A stretch of DNA of 64,000 nt from Gemmobacter sp034519525 (GCA_034519525.1 JAXHOJ010000057.1:124001-188000); one strand, 5' to 3'; counted from the first letter of the stretch, positions 28,513 to 37,491 are shown. Notes: a model not told the origin generated them from the sequence alone. Program-made: numbers and translations.

Positions 28513-29199
28513 ATGGAAGACCCGATCCACCCTACCCACCGGAAACGCGGTCTGCTGGCCGGTCTGCGTGCCAGCTTTCTGACCGGCCTTGTCGTGGTGC
28601 TGCCCATCGGGCTGACCATCTACCTTGTCTATACCGTGGTCGGCTGGATCGACAGCTGGATCCTGCCGCTGATCCCCTGGTCCTGGCAGCCGGAACAGCT
28701 GATGAAATACTACATCGGCCCCGAGGCGGATTTCCCGGTGCGCGGGGTCGGCGTCATCGTCTTTCTGGTCTTCACCGTGCTGGCGGGCTGGATCGCCAAG
28801 GGGCTGATCGGCCGGTCGGTCATCGCCCAGACCGAGGCGCTGGTGGACAGGATGCCGGTTGTGCGATCCGTCTATGGCGGGTTCAAGCAGATCACCGAAA
28901 CCTTCTTTGCCAAATCGGAAAAAAGTTTCGACCGCACCTGCCTGGTGGAATTTCCGCGCCCCGGCTGCTGGGCGGTGGGCTTTGTCGCCACAACCGCCAA
29001 AGGCGAGATCGCGGCCAAGCTGCCATCCGACAAGAAGATGATCGCGGTCTTCGTGGCGCTGACGCCGCTGACCTCGGGCTTCGTGCTCTATGTGCCCGAG
29101 GAAGATGTGATCTTCCTCGACATGAAGGCCGATGATGCGGTGAAGCTCATCGTCTCGGCGGGGCTGGTTTCGCCCAACAGCAAGGACGGCGCGGCCTAA
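28513..29199 (+). CDS. DUF502 membrane protein
   Basis: 228 residues with two membrane helices near the N-terminus (SFLTGLVVVLPIGLTIYLVY and GVGVIVFLVFTVLAGWIAKG) and a C-terminal soluble part with family motifs VRSVYGGFKQITETFF and LTSGFVLYVPEEDVIFLDM. The family has no firm biochemical function. Start ATG follows AGGAGG by 5 bases. Stop overlaps the stop of the convergent patatin gene. Confidence 0.88.
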   Translation: MEDPIHPTHRKRGLLAGLRASFLTGLVVVLPIGLTIYLVYTVVGWIDSWILPLIPWSWQPEQLMKYYIGPEADFPVRGVGVIVFLVFTVLAGWIAKGLIGRSVIAQTEALVDRMPVVRSVYGGFKQITETFFAKSEKSFDRTCLVEFPRPGCWAVGFVATTAKGEIAAKLPSDKKMIAVFVALTPLTSGFVLYVPEEDVIFLDMKADDAVKLIVSAGLVSPNSKDGAA

Positions 29200-30233
29200 C
29201 CGAACAGGCCGCGCAGATCGACCGAACTGCGCTGCCCCAGCGAATCGCCGTGCTGCGACAGAAACGCGTCGCAGGCCACGCGCCCTGCCGCGTGCAGCCG
29301 CGACAGCAGCGCAGGCGCCGGGCTCAACTTGCTGCCACCGCCCAGTTCATTCATCAGCGCATCATCCGAAATCAGATGAATGTTCAGATCTTTCATCGTG
29401 CCCCGTGCCATCCGGCCATCCGCCAGCAGCCGTTTCACGAAATTCACCGCGCGCAATTCGCCCAGCAGCGCCGCGTTGAAGCTGATTTCGTTGACCCTGT
29501 TCTGGATATCCACCGGCGTCACCGGGATCTCTTCGCGCCGGATCGGGTTGATCGACACGATCACGATATCGTCGGGCAGATGCGGCTGATACAGCGGAAA
29601 CAGCGCCGGATTGCCGGTGAACCCGCCATCCCAGAAAACCTCCAGCTGTCCCGTGGCCGGGTCACGCAGCTCGATCGCCTGAAAGGCCGTGGGCAGACAG
29701 GCCGAGGCCAGCAGGGTTTCAGGCGAGATTTCCGCCCCCGAAAACACCCGGATCTTGCCCGACCGCACATTGGTGGCCGAAACAAACAGGTCCGGCCCCT
29801 GTGCCGCACAGATCTGTGTGAAGTCGAGGCCGGTGACGATCTCGGCCAGCGGGTTCTGCCAGAACGGCCCCCAGGCGTAGGGCGTATAAAGCTGCGCCGC
29901 GATCCCTGCGGGCGAGATCGGCAGGCTGGCCGCCGCGGCCTCTGCCATCGCCGTGCCCAGCGGGAAGGCCATGCTCAGCCAGCGCGACACCCGCAGATCC
30001 CCCAGCGCCCCGACGCCCTCCCACAGCTGATCCAGCCGTTCCCGCGCCGCAGCCGGCCCGCCCTGCAGCAGGCCCATTTTCAGCGCCGCCGCATTCAGCG
30101 CCCCGGCCGAGGTGCCGGTGATGCCCGCAATCTCGATCCCCGGTTCCTGCAGCAGCCGGTCCAGCACACCCCAGGTGAAGGCGCCATGTGCGCCCCCACC
30201 CTGCAGGGCCAGGTTCAAGCGAACTGGGCCGCG
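29196..30233 (-). CDS. Patatin-like phospholipase
   Basis: Serine acyl hydrolase of about 345 residues. LNLALQGGGAHGAFTWGVLD supplies the glycine-rich oxyanion loop, GITGTSAGALNAAAL the nucleophile GxSxG, and FWDGGFTGNPALFPL the Asp of the Ser-Asp dyad (DGG). Likely intracellular or membrane-associated lipid hydrolase acting near polyhydroxybutyrate or phospholipid turnover; substrate unknown. Start 30233 is chosen (MRGPVRLNLALQ); 30245 is an alternative. Downstream of bdhA on the same strand, with two palindromes between them. Confidence 0.85.
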   Translation of the reverse strand, partial: RGPVRLNLALQGGGAHGAFTWGVLDRLLQEPGIEIAGITGTSAGALNAAALKMGLLQGGPAAARERLDQLWEGVGALGDLRVSRWLSMAFPLGTAMAEAAAASLPISPAGIAAQLYTPYAWGPFWQNPLAEIVTGLDFTQICAAQGPDLFVSATNVRSGKIRVFSGAEISPETLLASACLPTAFQAIELRDPATGQLEVFWDGGFTGNPALFPLYQPHLPDDIVIVSINPIRREEIPVTPVDIQNRVNEISFNAALLGELRAVNFVKRLLADGRMARGTMKDLNIHLISDDALMNELGGGSKLSPAPALLSRLHAAGRVACDAFLSQHGDSLGQRSSVDLRGLFG

Positions 30234-30241
30234 CATCAGAA

Positions 30242-30287
30242 GCAATTTTCTTCAAAGAAAATTGCAAAATTCTTCGAAGAATTTTGC
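30242..30287. repeat. Two tandem 24-bp palindromes with TTCTTC-AAGAA core
   Basis: The first (30242-30265) is GCAATTTTCTTCAAAGAAAATTGC split at its centre, one pair off perfect; the second (30264-30287), GCAAAATTCTTC plus its reverse complement, is perfect. They share GC at the join. They begin about 11 bases beyond the bdhA stop and are likely terminators or RNA processing sites; the T-rich arms support this. Confidence 0.7.
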
Positions 30288-30297
30288 GCCGCCCGCA

Positions 30298-31071
30298 TCA
30301 CAATGCCGTCCATCCGCCATCGACGCTGATCGCCGTGCCGGTGATCTGATCCGCCGCCGGGCTGCACAGAAACACCACCGTGCCCCCCAGCTGTTCGACG
30401 GTCGCAAACTGCCCCGAGGGCTGGCGTTGCAGCATGACCTGCTTGATCACCGTTTCACGGTCCATGTTATGCACCTTCATCTGATCCGGGATCTGCGCTT
30501 CGACCAGCGGGGTCAGCACATAGCCCGGGCAGACGGCATTGCAGGTGATGCCCGCGCCTGCCGTTTCCAGCGCCACGGTCTTCGAAAAACCAACCACACC
30601 ATGCTTGGCCGCCACATAGGCCGATTTGAACGGCGAGGCGGTCAGCCCATGCGCCGAGGCGATGTTGACGATCCGGCCCCAGCCCTTGGCGCGCATCCCC
30701 GGCAGCGCCGCAGCCGAGGTATGAAACGCCGATGACAGGTTGATGGCGATGATGGCGTTCCACTTGTCCACCGGAAACTCTTCCACCGGCGCAACGTGCC
30801 GGATACCCGCATTGTTCACCAGAATGTCGCAGCCCCCGGCCTTTTCCACCAGGGCGCGGCAATCTTCGCCCTTGGACATGTCAGCCGCGATATACCGCAC
30901 CTCCACGCCATGATCGGCCGCGATCCGTGCGGCCAGCGCGTGATCTTCCTCCCGGTCGGTGAAGCTGTTGATGATGACGCTTGCCCCGGCCTTGGCAAGC
31001 TCTTCCGCCACACCAAGACCAATACCCGAGTTCGACCCGGTGACGATTGCCCGTTTGCCCTTGAGGATCAT
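30298..31071 (-). CDS. bdhA: 3-Hydroxybutyrate dehydrogenase
   Basis: Short-chain dehydrogenase oxidising D-3-hydroxybutyrate to acetoacetate with NAD, in polyhydroxybutyrate breakdown. 257 residues: Rossmann motif AIVTGSNSGIGLGVAEEL, NNAG (DILVNNAGIRHVAPVEEFP, the BDH-type block), catalytic Ser then YVAAKHG (YxxxK), and the C-terminal DQITGTAISVDGGW. KWNAIIAINLSSAFH is also typical of this subfamily. Start 31071 lies at MILKGKRAIVTG. Confidence 0.92.
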   Translation of the reverse strand: MILKGKRAIVTGSNSGIGLGVAEELAKAGASVIINSFTDREEDHALAARIAADHGVEVRYIAADMSKGEDCRALVEKAGGCDILVNNAGIRHVAPVEEFPVDKWNAIIAINLSSAFHTSAAALPGMRAKGWGRIVNIASAHGLTASPFKSAYVAAKHGVVGFSKTVALETAGAGITCNAVCPGYVLTPLVEAQIPDQMKVHNMDRETVIKQVMLQRQPSGQFATVEQLGGTVVFLCSPAADQITGTAISVDGGWTAL

Positions 31072-31198
31072 GTCAGCACTCCGCTTGTCTGTTCGCCCGT
31101 ACCATAGGCGCGGCTCAGGCGGATTGCAGCCCAAACTTTCTGCAACGCGGCGCTCTGCGCGAAGAAGTGTTCGCTGGGCCTGCCGGGGCTTTGCGCAT

Positions 31199-31226
31199 AA
31201 AAAAACGCCGGCGCGAAGCCGGCGTT
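31199..31226 (-). terminator. Minus-strand terminator with no assured gene
   Basis: AACGCCGGC/GCCGGCGTT arms around GCGAA followed on the minus strand by seven T. It must serve a minus-strand transcript from the 31227-31390 region. Confidence 0.8.
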
Positions 31227-31389
31227 AAGTCGTTGAGGCAGGTTTCATACAGGCAAGAAACCTATCGAGCAGTAAGTCTCTTATACGCCTCTCTGCGTCA
31301 TGATCCAAGTTAAAAGTTTGAAATGGCTTGAAAGCCGCCTTAGTCTCGGGGCCAAGAAAAACAGGCAGCCGAAGGATTGTTCCCCGCAT
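31225..31389 (-). CDS. Possible 54-residue protein ending in a terminator
   Basis: MRGTILRLPVFLGPETKAAF continuing to FNLDHDAERRIRDLLLDRFL and a TAA stop within the terminator hairpin. The charged amphipathic C-terminal half looks protein-like, but third-position GC is low for this genome and the start overlaps the start of the divergent solute-binding gene. The terminator is the main support. The remaining gap to bdhA holds no other feature. Confidence 0.3.
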   Translation of the reverse strand: MRGTILRLPVFLGPETKAAFKPFQTFNLDHDAERRIRDLLLDRFLACMKPASTT

Positions 31390-33205
31390 GAAACAGGTTT
31401 TTTTCAGAACATTCCGGGCGGCGGGGCTTGCCGCCGGTCTGATCTGCGCTCTTTCCCCAGCGTCAGCCGACTCACCCCGCCATGCCATCGCCATGTATGG
31501 CGAACCCGCCCTGGATGCAGGCTTCACCGCCCTGCCCTATGCCAACCCGGATGCCCCCAAGGGCGGGCGCATCACCTTTGGGGAATCCGGTGGATTTGAT
31601 AGCCTTAACCCATTCATTGTAAAGGGAAATGCTCCCAGCCAGATCACCCCCTTCACGGTCGAGACCTTGATGGGCCGCAGTCTGGACGAACCCTTCACGC
31701 TTTATGGTCTGCTGGCGGAGTCGGTGCAGACCGATGCGGCGCGCAGCTATGTCGAATTCACCCTGCGGGCCGAGGCGCGCTTTTCCGACGGCGCCCCCGT
31801 TACCCCCGAAGATGTGCTCTGGTCATTCGAAACGCTGGGCACGCAAGGCCAGCCGCGCTATGCCGGCGCCTGGCGCAAGATCGCCCGGGCCGAGGTGACG
31901 GGGCCGCGCAGCATCCGCTTCAGCTTCAACACGGAAGACCGTGAACTTCCTCTGATTCTCGGTTTGCGCCCGATTCTGCAGAAGGCCCAATGGGCCGGCA
32001 AGGAATTTACCGAATCATCCCTTGTCGCCCCGATCGGCTCTGGCCCCTATACGGTGGCGGATTTCGAGCCCGGCCGCCACATCACCTTCCGCCGCAATCC
32101 TGACTGGTGGGGCAAGGATCTGGCCTTCAACAAGGGCCTGCACAACTTTGATGAGATCCGTGTTGAATATTACGGTGTCGATACCGCGCTGTTCGAGGCC
32201 TTCAAAGGCGGCGCCATTTCCAGCTTCCGCGAGCTGAACCCGGCAAAGTGGAATTCCAATTACAACTTTCCCGCTGTTGCCTCGGGCGATGTGGTGAAGG
32301 AAGAGATCCCGCATGGCCGCCCCTCGGGGATTGAAGGGTTTGCCTTCAACACCCGCAAACCGATGTTTGCCGATTGGCGGGTGCGCGAGGCCTTGATCCA
32401 CGCCTTCAACTTCGAACTGGTGAACCAGACGCTGAACGGCGGGGCACAGCCGCGCATCACCTCGTATTTCGGCAATTCGGTCCTGGGCATGGTGCCGGGC
32501 GCCCCGGCGGAAGGACGGGTGAAGGAACTGCTGCAACCCTTCGCCGCCGAACTGCTGCCCGGCGCGCTGGAAGGCTATGTGCTGCCCGTCAGCGATGGCA
32601 CGGCGGCCAACCGCAAGAACATCCGCGCCGCCACCAATCTGCTGGCCGAGGCCGGGTGGACGGTGCAGGACGGTGTTCTGAAAAACGCCTCCGGCGCGCC
32701 CTTCCGCTTTGAAATCCTGCTGACCCAGGGGCAGGACGAAATGATTTCGGCCGCCAGCATCTATATCGAGGCGTTGAAGCGGCTGGGTATCGAAGCCTGG
32801 ATCACCACAGTGGACAATGCGCAGTATAAAGAGCGCACCAACGCTTATAACTTCGACATGACGCATCACATCCGCGCCCTGTCGCTCAGCCCGGGGAATG
32901 AACAATACCTCTATTGGGGCGCGGCGGGCGTGACCGAGCCGGGAACCCGCAACTGGCCGGGCATCAATTCGCCCGCTGCAGAGGCGATGATCGGCGCCAT
33001 GCTGATGGCCAGCGATCCGGCAGAGTTTACGGCGGCCACCCAGGCGCTGGACCGGATTCTGACCACCGGCCGTTATGTGGTGCCGGTCTGGTATAACAAC
33101 GTGTCCCGCCTCGCCTATGCCAAGGGGTTGAAACACCCGTCCCATACCCCAGTTTATGGCGACTGGCCGGGCTGGATGCCCGAGGCCTGGTGGGCCGCGA
33201 ACTGA
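31388..33205 (+). CDS. YejA-like extracellular solute-binding protein (ABC importer)
   Basis: Periplasmic peptide-type binding protein (SBP family 5) of 605 residues. Signal peptide residues 1-27 (MKQVFFRTFRAAGLAAGLIC, ending SASA-like PASADS). Mature start RHAIAMYGEPALDAGFTALP and PKGGRITFGESGGFDSLNPF are YejA-type. DGAPVTPEDVLWSFETL and the hinge GSGPYTVADFEPGRHITFRR are SBP_bac_5 blocks. Probably binds oligopeptides or microcin-like compounds. No permease or ATPase genes follow, unusual for the family. Confidence 0.88.
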   Translation: MKQVFFRTFRAAGLAAGLICALSPASADSPRHAIAMYGEPALDAGFTALPYANPDAPKGGRITFGESGGFDSLNPFIVKGNAPSQITPFTVETLMGRSLDEPFTLYGLLAESVQTDAARSYVEFTLRAEARFSDGAPVTPEDVLWSFETLGTQGQPRYAGAWRKIARAEVTGPRSIRFSFNTEDRELPLILGLRPILQKAQWAGKEFTESSLVAPIGSGPYTVADFEPGRHITFRRNPDWWGKDLAFNKGLHNFDEIRVEYYGVDTALFEAFKGGAISSFRELNPAKWNSNYNFPAVASGDVVKEEIPHGRPSGIEGFAFNTRKPMFADWRVREALIHAFNFELVNQTLNGGAQPRITSYFGNSVLGMVPGAPAEGRVKELLQPFAAELLPGALEGYVLPVSDGTAANRKNIRAATNLLAEAGWTVQDGVLKNASGAPFRFEILLTQGQDEMISAASIYIEALKRLGIEAWITTVDNAQYKERTNAYNFDMTHHIRALSLSPGNEQYLYWGAAGVTEPGTRNWPGINSPAAEAMIGAMLMASDPAEFTAATQALDRILTTGRYVVPVWYNNVSRLAYAKGLKHPSHTPVYGDWPGWMPEAWWAAN

Positions 33206-33273
33206 GATCACGCAAGCGGGGGCAGCAAGCCCCCGCAGTAAAAGACCAAAGCAGAAAAGACTGAGGCAGAAAG

Positions 33274-33396
33274 ATGACCCGCAAAACCCTGATGCTGATT
33301 GCCGCAATGCTTGCCCTTGCCGCCTGCAATACGGTGGACGGGATCGGCCGCGATATATCCGGCGGCGCAAATCAGGTGGCAGGCTGGCTGGGCTAG
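33274..33396 (+). CDS. Entericidin A/B-like small lipoprotein
   Basis: 40 residues: MTRKTLMLIAAMLALAACNT gives a lipoprotein signal with lipobox LAAC (Cys18), then VDGIGRDISGGANQVAGWLG, the entericidin pattern of a short amphipathic mature peptide with G-x-D-I-x-x-x-G. Start is preceded by GCAGAAAG. Homologues are membrane lipoproteins of toxin/antidote or stress type in enterics; the role here is unknown. Confidence 0.78.
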   Translation: MTRKTLMLIAAMLALAACNTVDGIGRDISGGANQVAGWLG

Positions 33397-33399
33397 GCT

Positions 33400-34464
33400 T
33401 CAGCCACCCCAGCTGCGCCGCAGCACCGACAGCCAGTTGCCCCAGGCCAGTTTCTCGATCAGCGCGGGCCCATAGCCATGCGCAACCAGCGCCGCGATCA
33501 GCCGCGGCAGGCCCGCGGCATCGCCAATGCCCTGCGGCACGGTGGCGCCATCGAAATCCGACCCGAAGCCCACATGATCTTCGCCCAGCCGCCCGATCAG
33601 ATGATCCAGATGGCGCAGCACCGGCTCCCATCCCATATCGGGTGACTGGCGGCCATCGGGGCGCAGAAACACGGTGGCGAAGTTCAGCCCCACCATGCCG
33701 CCGCTGTCGCGGATCACATCCAGCTGGCGGTCGGTCAGGTTGCGGGTCGATGGCGTCACCGCATGGGCGTTGGAATGGGTGGCCACCAGCGGCGCATCAC
33801 TGATCGCGGCAATGTCGTTGAACCCCGCCTCGTTCACATGGCTCAGATCCACCACGATCTTCAGCGCGTTACAGGCCCGCACCAGCCGCTTGCCCGCATC
33901 CGTCAGCCCCGGCCCGGTATCGGGCGTAGCCGGAAACCGGAAGGGCACCCCATGGCCAAAGATCGTGGGCCGCGACCAGACCGGCCCGAGCGAGCGCAGC
34001 CCCATCGCATGAAACACATGCAGCGCATCCAGGCTGTCGTCGATCGCCTCTGCGCCTTCCATGTGCATCACACCGGCGATGGCCCCCGCCGCCTGTGCCG
34101 CCTCGATCTCTGCCACGCTGCGGCACAGGCGAAAGGCGCCGTTGGACGCCCGCTCCATCCACATCAGATGCCCGGCCATCTGCACGGCCACCGGCAGGGC
34201 CAGCTGCTGCGGGATCATGGCGGGCAGTTCGATCTCGTAGGGCGGGTTGTCCATCATCGCATCGTAATCCGGTGCCCCCGGGTCCATCGGGCTGGGCACA
34301 TAGATGGCGAACATGCCCCCGGCAAAGCCGCCGGCCTGCATCCGCGGCAGATCCAGATGGCCGCGCCCCTCGCCCGTCAGCCAGATCGCCTGCCGCCGTG
34401 CCGGCGCAACCTGCATCCGCAACAAGATGTCGTTATGGCCATCGAATACCGGCTGCAGCGCCAT
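33400..34464 (-). CDS. Membrane-dipeptidase-type peptidase (M19)
   Basis: Zinc dipeptidase of the renal dipeptidase family, 354 residues. Metal ligands: DGHNDILLR near the N-terminus (H-x-D), bridging Glu in HMEGAEAIDD, His in VDLSHVNEAGF, and His in APLVATHSNAHAV. Ends with HVGFGSDFDGATVPQGIGDA, the C-terminal signature. It likely hydrolyses dipeptides, possibly D-amino-acid ones, in the cytoplasm; no signal peptide seen. Convergent with the entericidin-like gene. Confidence 0.93.
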   Translation of the reverse strand: MALQPVFDGHNDILLRMQVAPARRQAIWLTGEGRGHLDLPRMQAGGFAGGMFAIYVPSPMDPGAPDYDAMMDNPPYEIELPAMIPQQLALPVAVQMAGHLMWMERASNGAFRLCRSVAEIEAAQAAGAIAGVMHMEGAEAIDDSLDALHVFHAMGLRSLGPVWSRPTIFGHGVPFRFPATPDTGPGLTDAGKRLVRACNALKIVVDLSHVNEAGFNDIAAISDAPLVATHSNAHAVTPSTRNLTDRQLDVIRDSGGMVGLNFATVFLRPDGRQSPDMGWEPVLRHLDHLIGRLGEDHVGFGSDFDGATVPQGIGDAAGLPRLIAALVAHGYGPALIEKLAWGNWLSVLRRSWGG

Positions 34465-34521
34465 GTCCGTTCCCCCGTCTTTCCGCAGAGCCTGACATGC
34501 AGCGCCGGGGAAGACCAGAGC

Positions 34522-34917
34522 TCAGCCGCAGGCCTTTGGCGCGATGCCCTGCAGGATCGGGCAGTCCGGCCGCCCGTCGCCCGCACAGCTGGCCACCAGA
34601 TCAGACAGGGTGCGCTGCATCGCCAGAAGCTCTGCCAGCTTGACCGCGATCTGCGTCAGATGATCTTCGGCAATGCGCTTCACATCGGCGCTGGCGCGCG
34701 ACTTGTCTTCGTAAAGCTGCAGCAAGACCCGGCAATCCTCGATGGAAAAGCCAAGGCTGCGCGCCCGCCCCAGAAAGGCCAGCTTGTGCAGATCGCTGTC
34801 GCGGAAGGCGCGATAGCCATTGGCCTGCCGCAAGGGGCGGATCAGCCCGATTTCCTCGTAATAGCGGATGGTCTTTGCGGGCAGGCCGCTGCGCTGCGCC
34901 ACCTCCTTGATGTTCAT
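34522..34917 (-). CDS. cueR: Copper-responsive MerR regulator (CueR/HmrR)
   Basis: 131 residues: N-terminal MerR helix-turn-helix MNIKEVAQRSGLPAKTIRYY, EEIGLIRP, then a dimerisation coiled coil, and a C-terminal metal loop CAGDGRPDCPIL, whose two Cys bind Cu(I). Gene begins directly after the copA stop (TGAATG). It should twist the long 19-bp spacer promoters found at copA and copZ. Confidence 0.93.
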   Translation of the reverse strand: MNIKEVAQRSGLPAKTIRYYEEIGLIRPLRQANGYRAFRDSDLHKLAFLGRARSLGFSIEDCRVLLQLYEDKSRASADVKRIAEDHLTQIAVKLAELLAMQRTLSDLVASCAGDGRPDCPILQGIAPKACG

Positions 34918-37335
34918 TCACGCCTCCACCGCTTTCAGGCGCCGCAGCCGCAGCGCATTGGTCAGCACGAAAACCGAAGACAGGGCCATGGCCCCCGCCG
35001 CCAGCATGGGGGAAAGCTGCGGTCCGCCAAAGGGCACCAGAACCCCCGCCGCCACCGGGATCAGCGCGGCATTATAGCCAAAGGCCCAGATCAGGTTCTG
35101 CCTTATGTTGCGCATCACCGCCCGGCTGATGTGAACGGCCGTGGCCACCGCCAGCGGATCGCCGGCCATCACCACCACCTCGGCGGCTTCAATCGCCACA
35201 TCGGTGCCGGTGCCAATGGCGACCCCCACATCTGCCGCCGCCAGCGCCGGGGCATCATTGATGCCATCGCCCACGAAGGCCACCCCCGGCCCCAGCTGTG
35301 CCACGGCATCGACCTTGCCGCCCGGCAGCACCTCGGCCCGGATCTCGGCAATGCCCAGTTCGGCGCCGATCTTGGCCGCCACCCGCGCGGCATCGCCCGT
35401 CACCATCGCCACATCCAGCCCCTGCCCCCGCAAGGCTGCCACGGCGGCTGCCGCATGGGGCTTCACCCGGTCAGCCACGGCCAGCAGGCCCATCAGACGC
35501 CCATCCACCGCCAGAAACACCGGCGTCTTGCCCTGTGCCGCCAGCGTATCTGCCTGCGCCTGCCAATGGCCGACGCCTTCGGGGAACATCCGCGCCGATC
35601 CCAGCGTGATGCGCTGCCCCTCGACCATCGCTTCGGCGCCATGGCCCGGAATGGCGGCAAAATCCGTGGCCACCGGCAGCGGCAAGCCCGCGCCTTCTGC
35701 CGCCTGCACCACCGCCCGCGCCAAAGGATGTTCCGACTGCGCCTCGACCGCCGCCGCCATGCGCAGCAGATGTGGCGAATGGGGCACCATATCGGTCAGC
35801 ACCGGGCGGCCCTCGGTCAGGGTGCCGGTCTTGTCAAACGCCACGCGCCGCACCTCGGCCAGCGTCTGCAACGCCTCGCCCCGGCGGAACAGCACACCCA
35901 GTTCCGCCGCACGGCCCGTGCCCACCATGATCGACACCGGCGTGGCCAGCCCCATGGCACAGGGGCAGGCGATGATCAGCACCGAAACCCCCGCCACCAG
36001 CGCCTCGGCCAGCCCCGGCCCGAAGATCAGCCAGACCAGCACCGTCAGCGCCGCCAGCGCCATCACCACCGGCACGAACCACAGGGTGATGCGATCCACC
36101 AAAGCCTGCACCGGCAGTTTGCTGCCCTGCGCCTCTTCCACCATGGCCACGATCCGCGCCAGCACGGTATCGCGGCCCACCTCGGTCACCCGCATCACCA
36201 GCGCGCCGGTGCCGTTCACCGTGCCGCCGGTGACGCGGTCGCCCGGCGCCTTGGCCACCGGCAGCGCCTCGCCCGTCAGCATGGCCTCGTCCACCGCCGA
36301 CCGGCCCTGTTCCACCACCCCATCCAGCGGGATACGCGCGCCGGGCCGCACCTGCAACAGCTGCCCGGGGCGGATGCTGGCCAGCGGCGCCTCGGCAAAG
36401 CCGCCCTCGGTTTCCACCAGCGCGGTTTTCGGCTGCAGGCCGATCAGCCCGGCAATCGCCGCGCCCGCCCGGCCCCGCGCCCGCACCTCCAGCAGGCGGC
36501 CGATCAGGATCAAGACGACAATCACCGCCGCCGCCTCGAAATACACCGCCCGCGCCGCGACAGGCAGCAGGCCGGGCGCAAAGGTGGCCACGGTGGAATA
36601 GCCCCAGGCCGCCAGCGTGCCCACAGCGACCAGGCTGTTCATGTCGGGCGCCCCGCGCCGCAGCGCGGGCAGACCCTTGGCAAAGAACCGCCGCCCCGGC
36701 AGCGCCAGCACCAGCGTCGCCAGCACGAACTGCACCAGCCACAGCGCCTGCTGCGATACCAGCCCCAGCAGCCAGTGATGAAAGGCAGGCACAAGATGCC
36801 CGCCCATCTCCAGGATGAAGACCGGCAATGTCAGGACGGATGCCAGACGGGTATCATGCCGAAGGGAGGACAGTTCGCCGACACGCGCATCCGGGTCTGC
36901 CTGATCCAGCGGCGTGGCGGCAAACCCGGCCCGGCTGACGGCAGCCGCCAGCGCCTCGGCCCCCGTTCCATCCCAGACCGTCACCTGCGCCCGGCGCGCG
37001 GCAAGGTTTGCCGTGGCCGCGATCACCCCGGGCTGCGCCTTCAGCACCCGCTCCACCCGCCCTGTGCAACTGGCACAGGTCATGCCCTCCACCGCCAGCT
37101 GCAGCACCTTTTCCCGGGGCGGATAGCCCGCTTTCCCCAGCGCCGCCGCCAGCCCCACCGCATCCGCCGGCGCCGCAAAGCGCACCTCGGCGCTTTCATC
37201 GGCCAGGTTCACCTTCGCCTCCGTCACCCCCGGTTGCGCCTTCAGCACCCGTTCGGCGCGGGCCACGCAAGAGCCACAGGTCATGCCCTCCAGCCGGAAT
37301 CGGGCAGTTTTCGTGGATTTGGCGTCAGAGGTCAT
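34918..37335 (-). CDS. copA: Cu(+)-exporting P-type ATPase
   Basis: 805-residue P1B ATPase that pumps cytosolic Cu(I) to the periplasm. Two N-terminal heavy-metal domains (GMTCGSCVARAERVL at about 14 and GMTCASCTGRVERVL at about 84), eight membrane helices, the translocation motif IACPCAMGLATPVSIM, phosphorylation site FDKTGTLTEGRPV, and hinge FVGDGINDAPALAAADVGVA. C-terminal MxxxS region FVLTNALRLRRLK. First gene of copA-cueR, divergent from copZ. Confidence 0.97.
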   Translation of the reverse strand: MTSDAKSTKTARFRLEGMTCGSCVARAERVLKAQPGVTEAKVNLADESAEVRFAAPADAVGLAAALGKAGYPPREKVLQLAVEGMTCASCTGRVERVLKAQPGVIAATANLAARRAQVTVWDGTGAEALAAAVSRAGFAATPLDQADPDARVGELSSLRHDTRLASVLTLPVFILEMGGHLVPAFHHWLLGLVSQQALWLVQFVLATLVLALPGRRFFAKGLPALRRGAPDMNSLVAVGTLAAWGYSTVATFAPGLLPVAARAVYFEAAAVIVVLILIGRLLEVRARGRAGAAIAGLIGLQPKTALVETEGGFAEAPLASIRPGQLLQVRPGARIPLDGVVEQGRSAVDEAMLTGEALPVAKAPGDRVTGGTVNGTGALVMRVTEVGRDTVLARIVAMVEEAQGSKLPVQALVDRITLWFVPVVMALAALTVLVWLIFGPGLAEALVAGVSVLIIACPCAMGLATPVSIMVGTGRAAELGVLFRRGEALQTLAEVRRVAFDKTGTLTEGRPVLTDMVPHSPHLLRMAAAVEAQSEHPLARAVVQAAEGAGLPLPVATDFAAIPGHGAEAMVEGQRITLGSARMFPEGVGHWQAQADTLAAQGKTPVFLAVDGRLMGLLAVADRVKPHAAAAVAALRGQGLDVAMVTGDAARVAAKIGAELGIAEIRAEVLPGGKVDAVAQLGPGVAFVGDGINDAPALAAADVGVAIGTGTDVAIEAAEVVVMAGDPLAVATAVHISRAVMRNIRQNLIWAFGYNAALIPVAAGVLVPFGGPQLSPMLAAGAMALSSVFVLTNALRLRRLKAVEA

Positions 37336-37356
37336 GAAATGTTCCTTTCATGGCAG

Positions 37357-37387
37357 GATATGGGGCTTCCCGTCACCGGAAGGTCAA
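37357..37387 (-). promoter_or_regulatory. CueR-type promoter of copA
   Basis: On the minus strand: -35 TTGACC, a 19-base spacer holding the dyad ACCTTCC...GGAAGCC, -10 CATATC. The overlong spacer is the hallmark of MerR-activated promoters. Confidence 0.8.
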
Positions 37388-37436
37388 GCCCTGCCCGGCC
37401 CTGTCGGTAAAAAAGATGCAGCGGCGTTTCTGCCTC

Positions 37437-37467
37437 TTGACCTTCCAGCAGCCGGAAACCCCATATC
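37437..37467 (+). promoter_or_regulatory. CueR-type promoter of copZ
   Basis: -35 TTGACC, 19-base spacer with ACCTTCC...GGAAACC dyad, -10 CATATC, and copZ start about 25 bases further with AAGGAG. It mirrors the copA promoter almost base for base. Confidence 0.8.
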
Positions 37468-37491
37468 AACCGTGAACCAAAGGAGCTTGCC

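Noticed and set aside
33763..37410. Open frame of 1215 codons on the plus strand opposite copA and cueR
   Set aside because: Rich in His, Gln, Arg and Pro as expected for an antisense shadow of a high-GC gene, with no family motif; copA and cueR account for the region.
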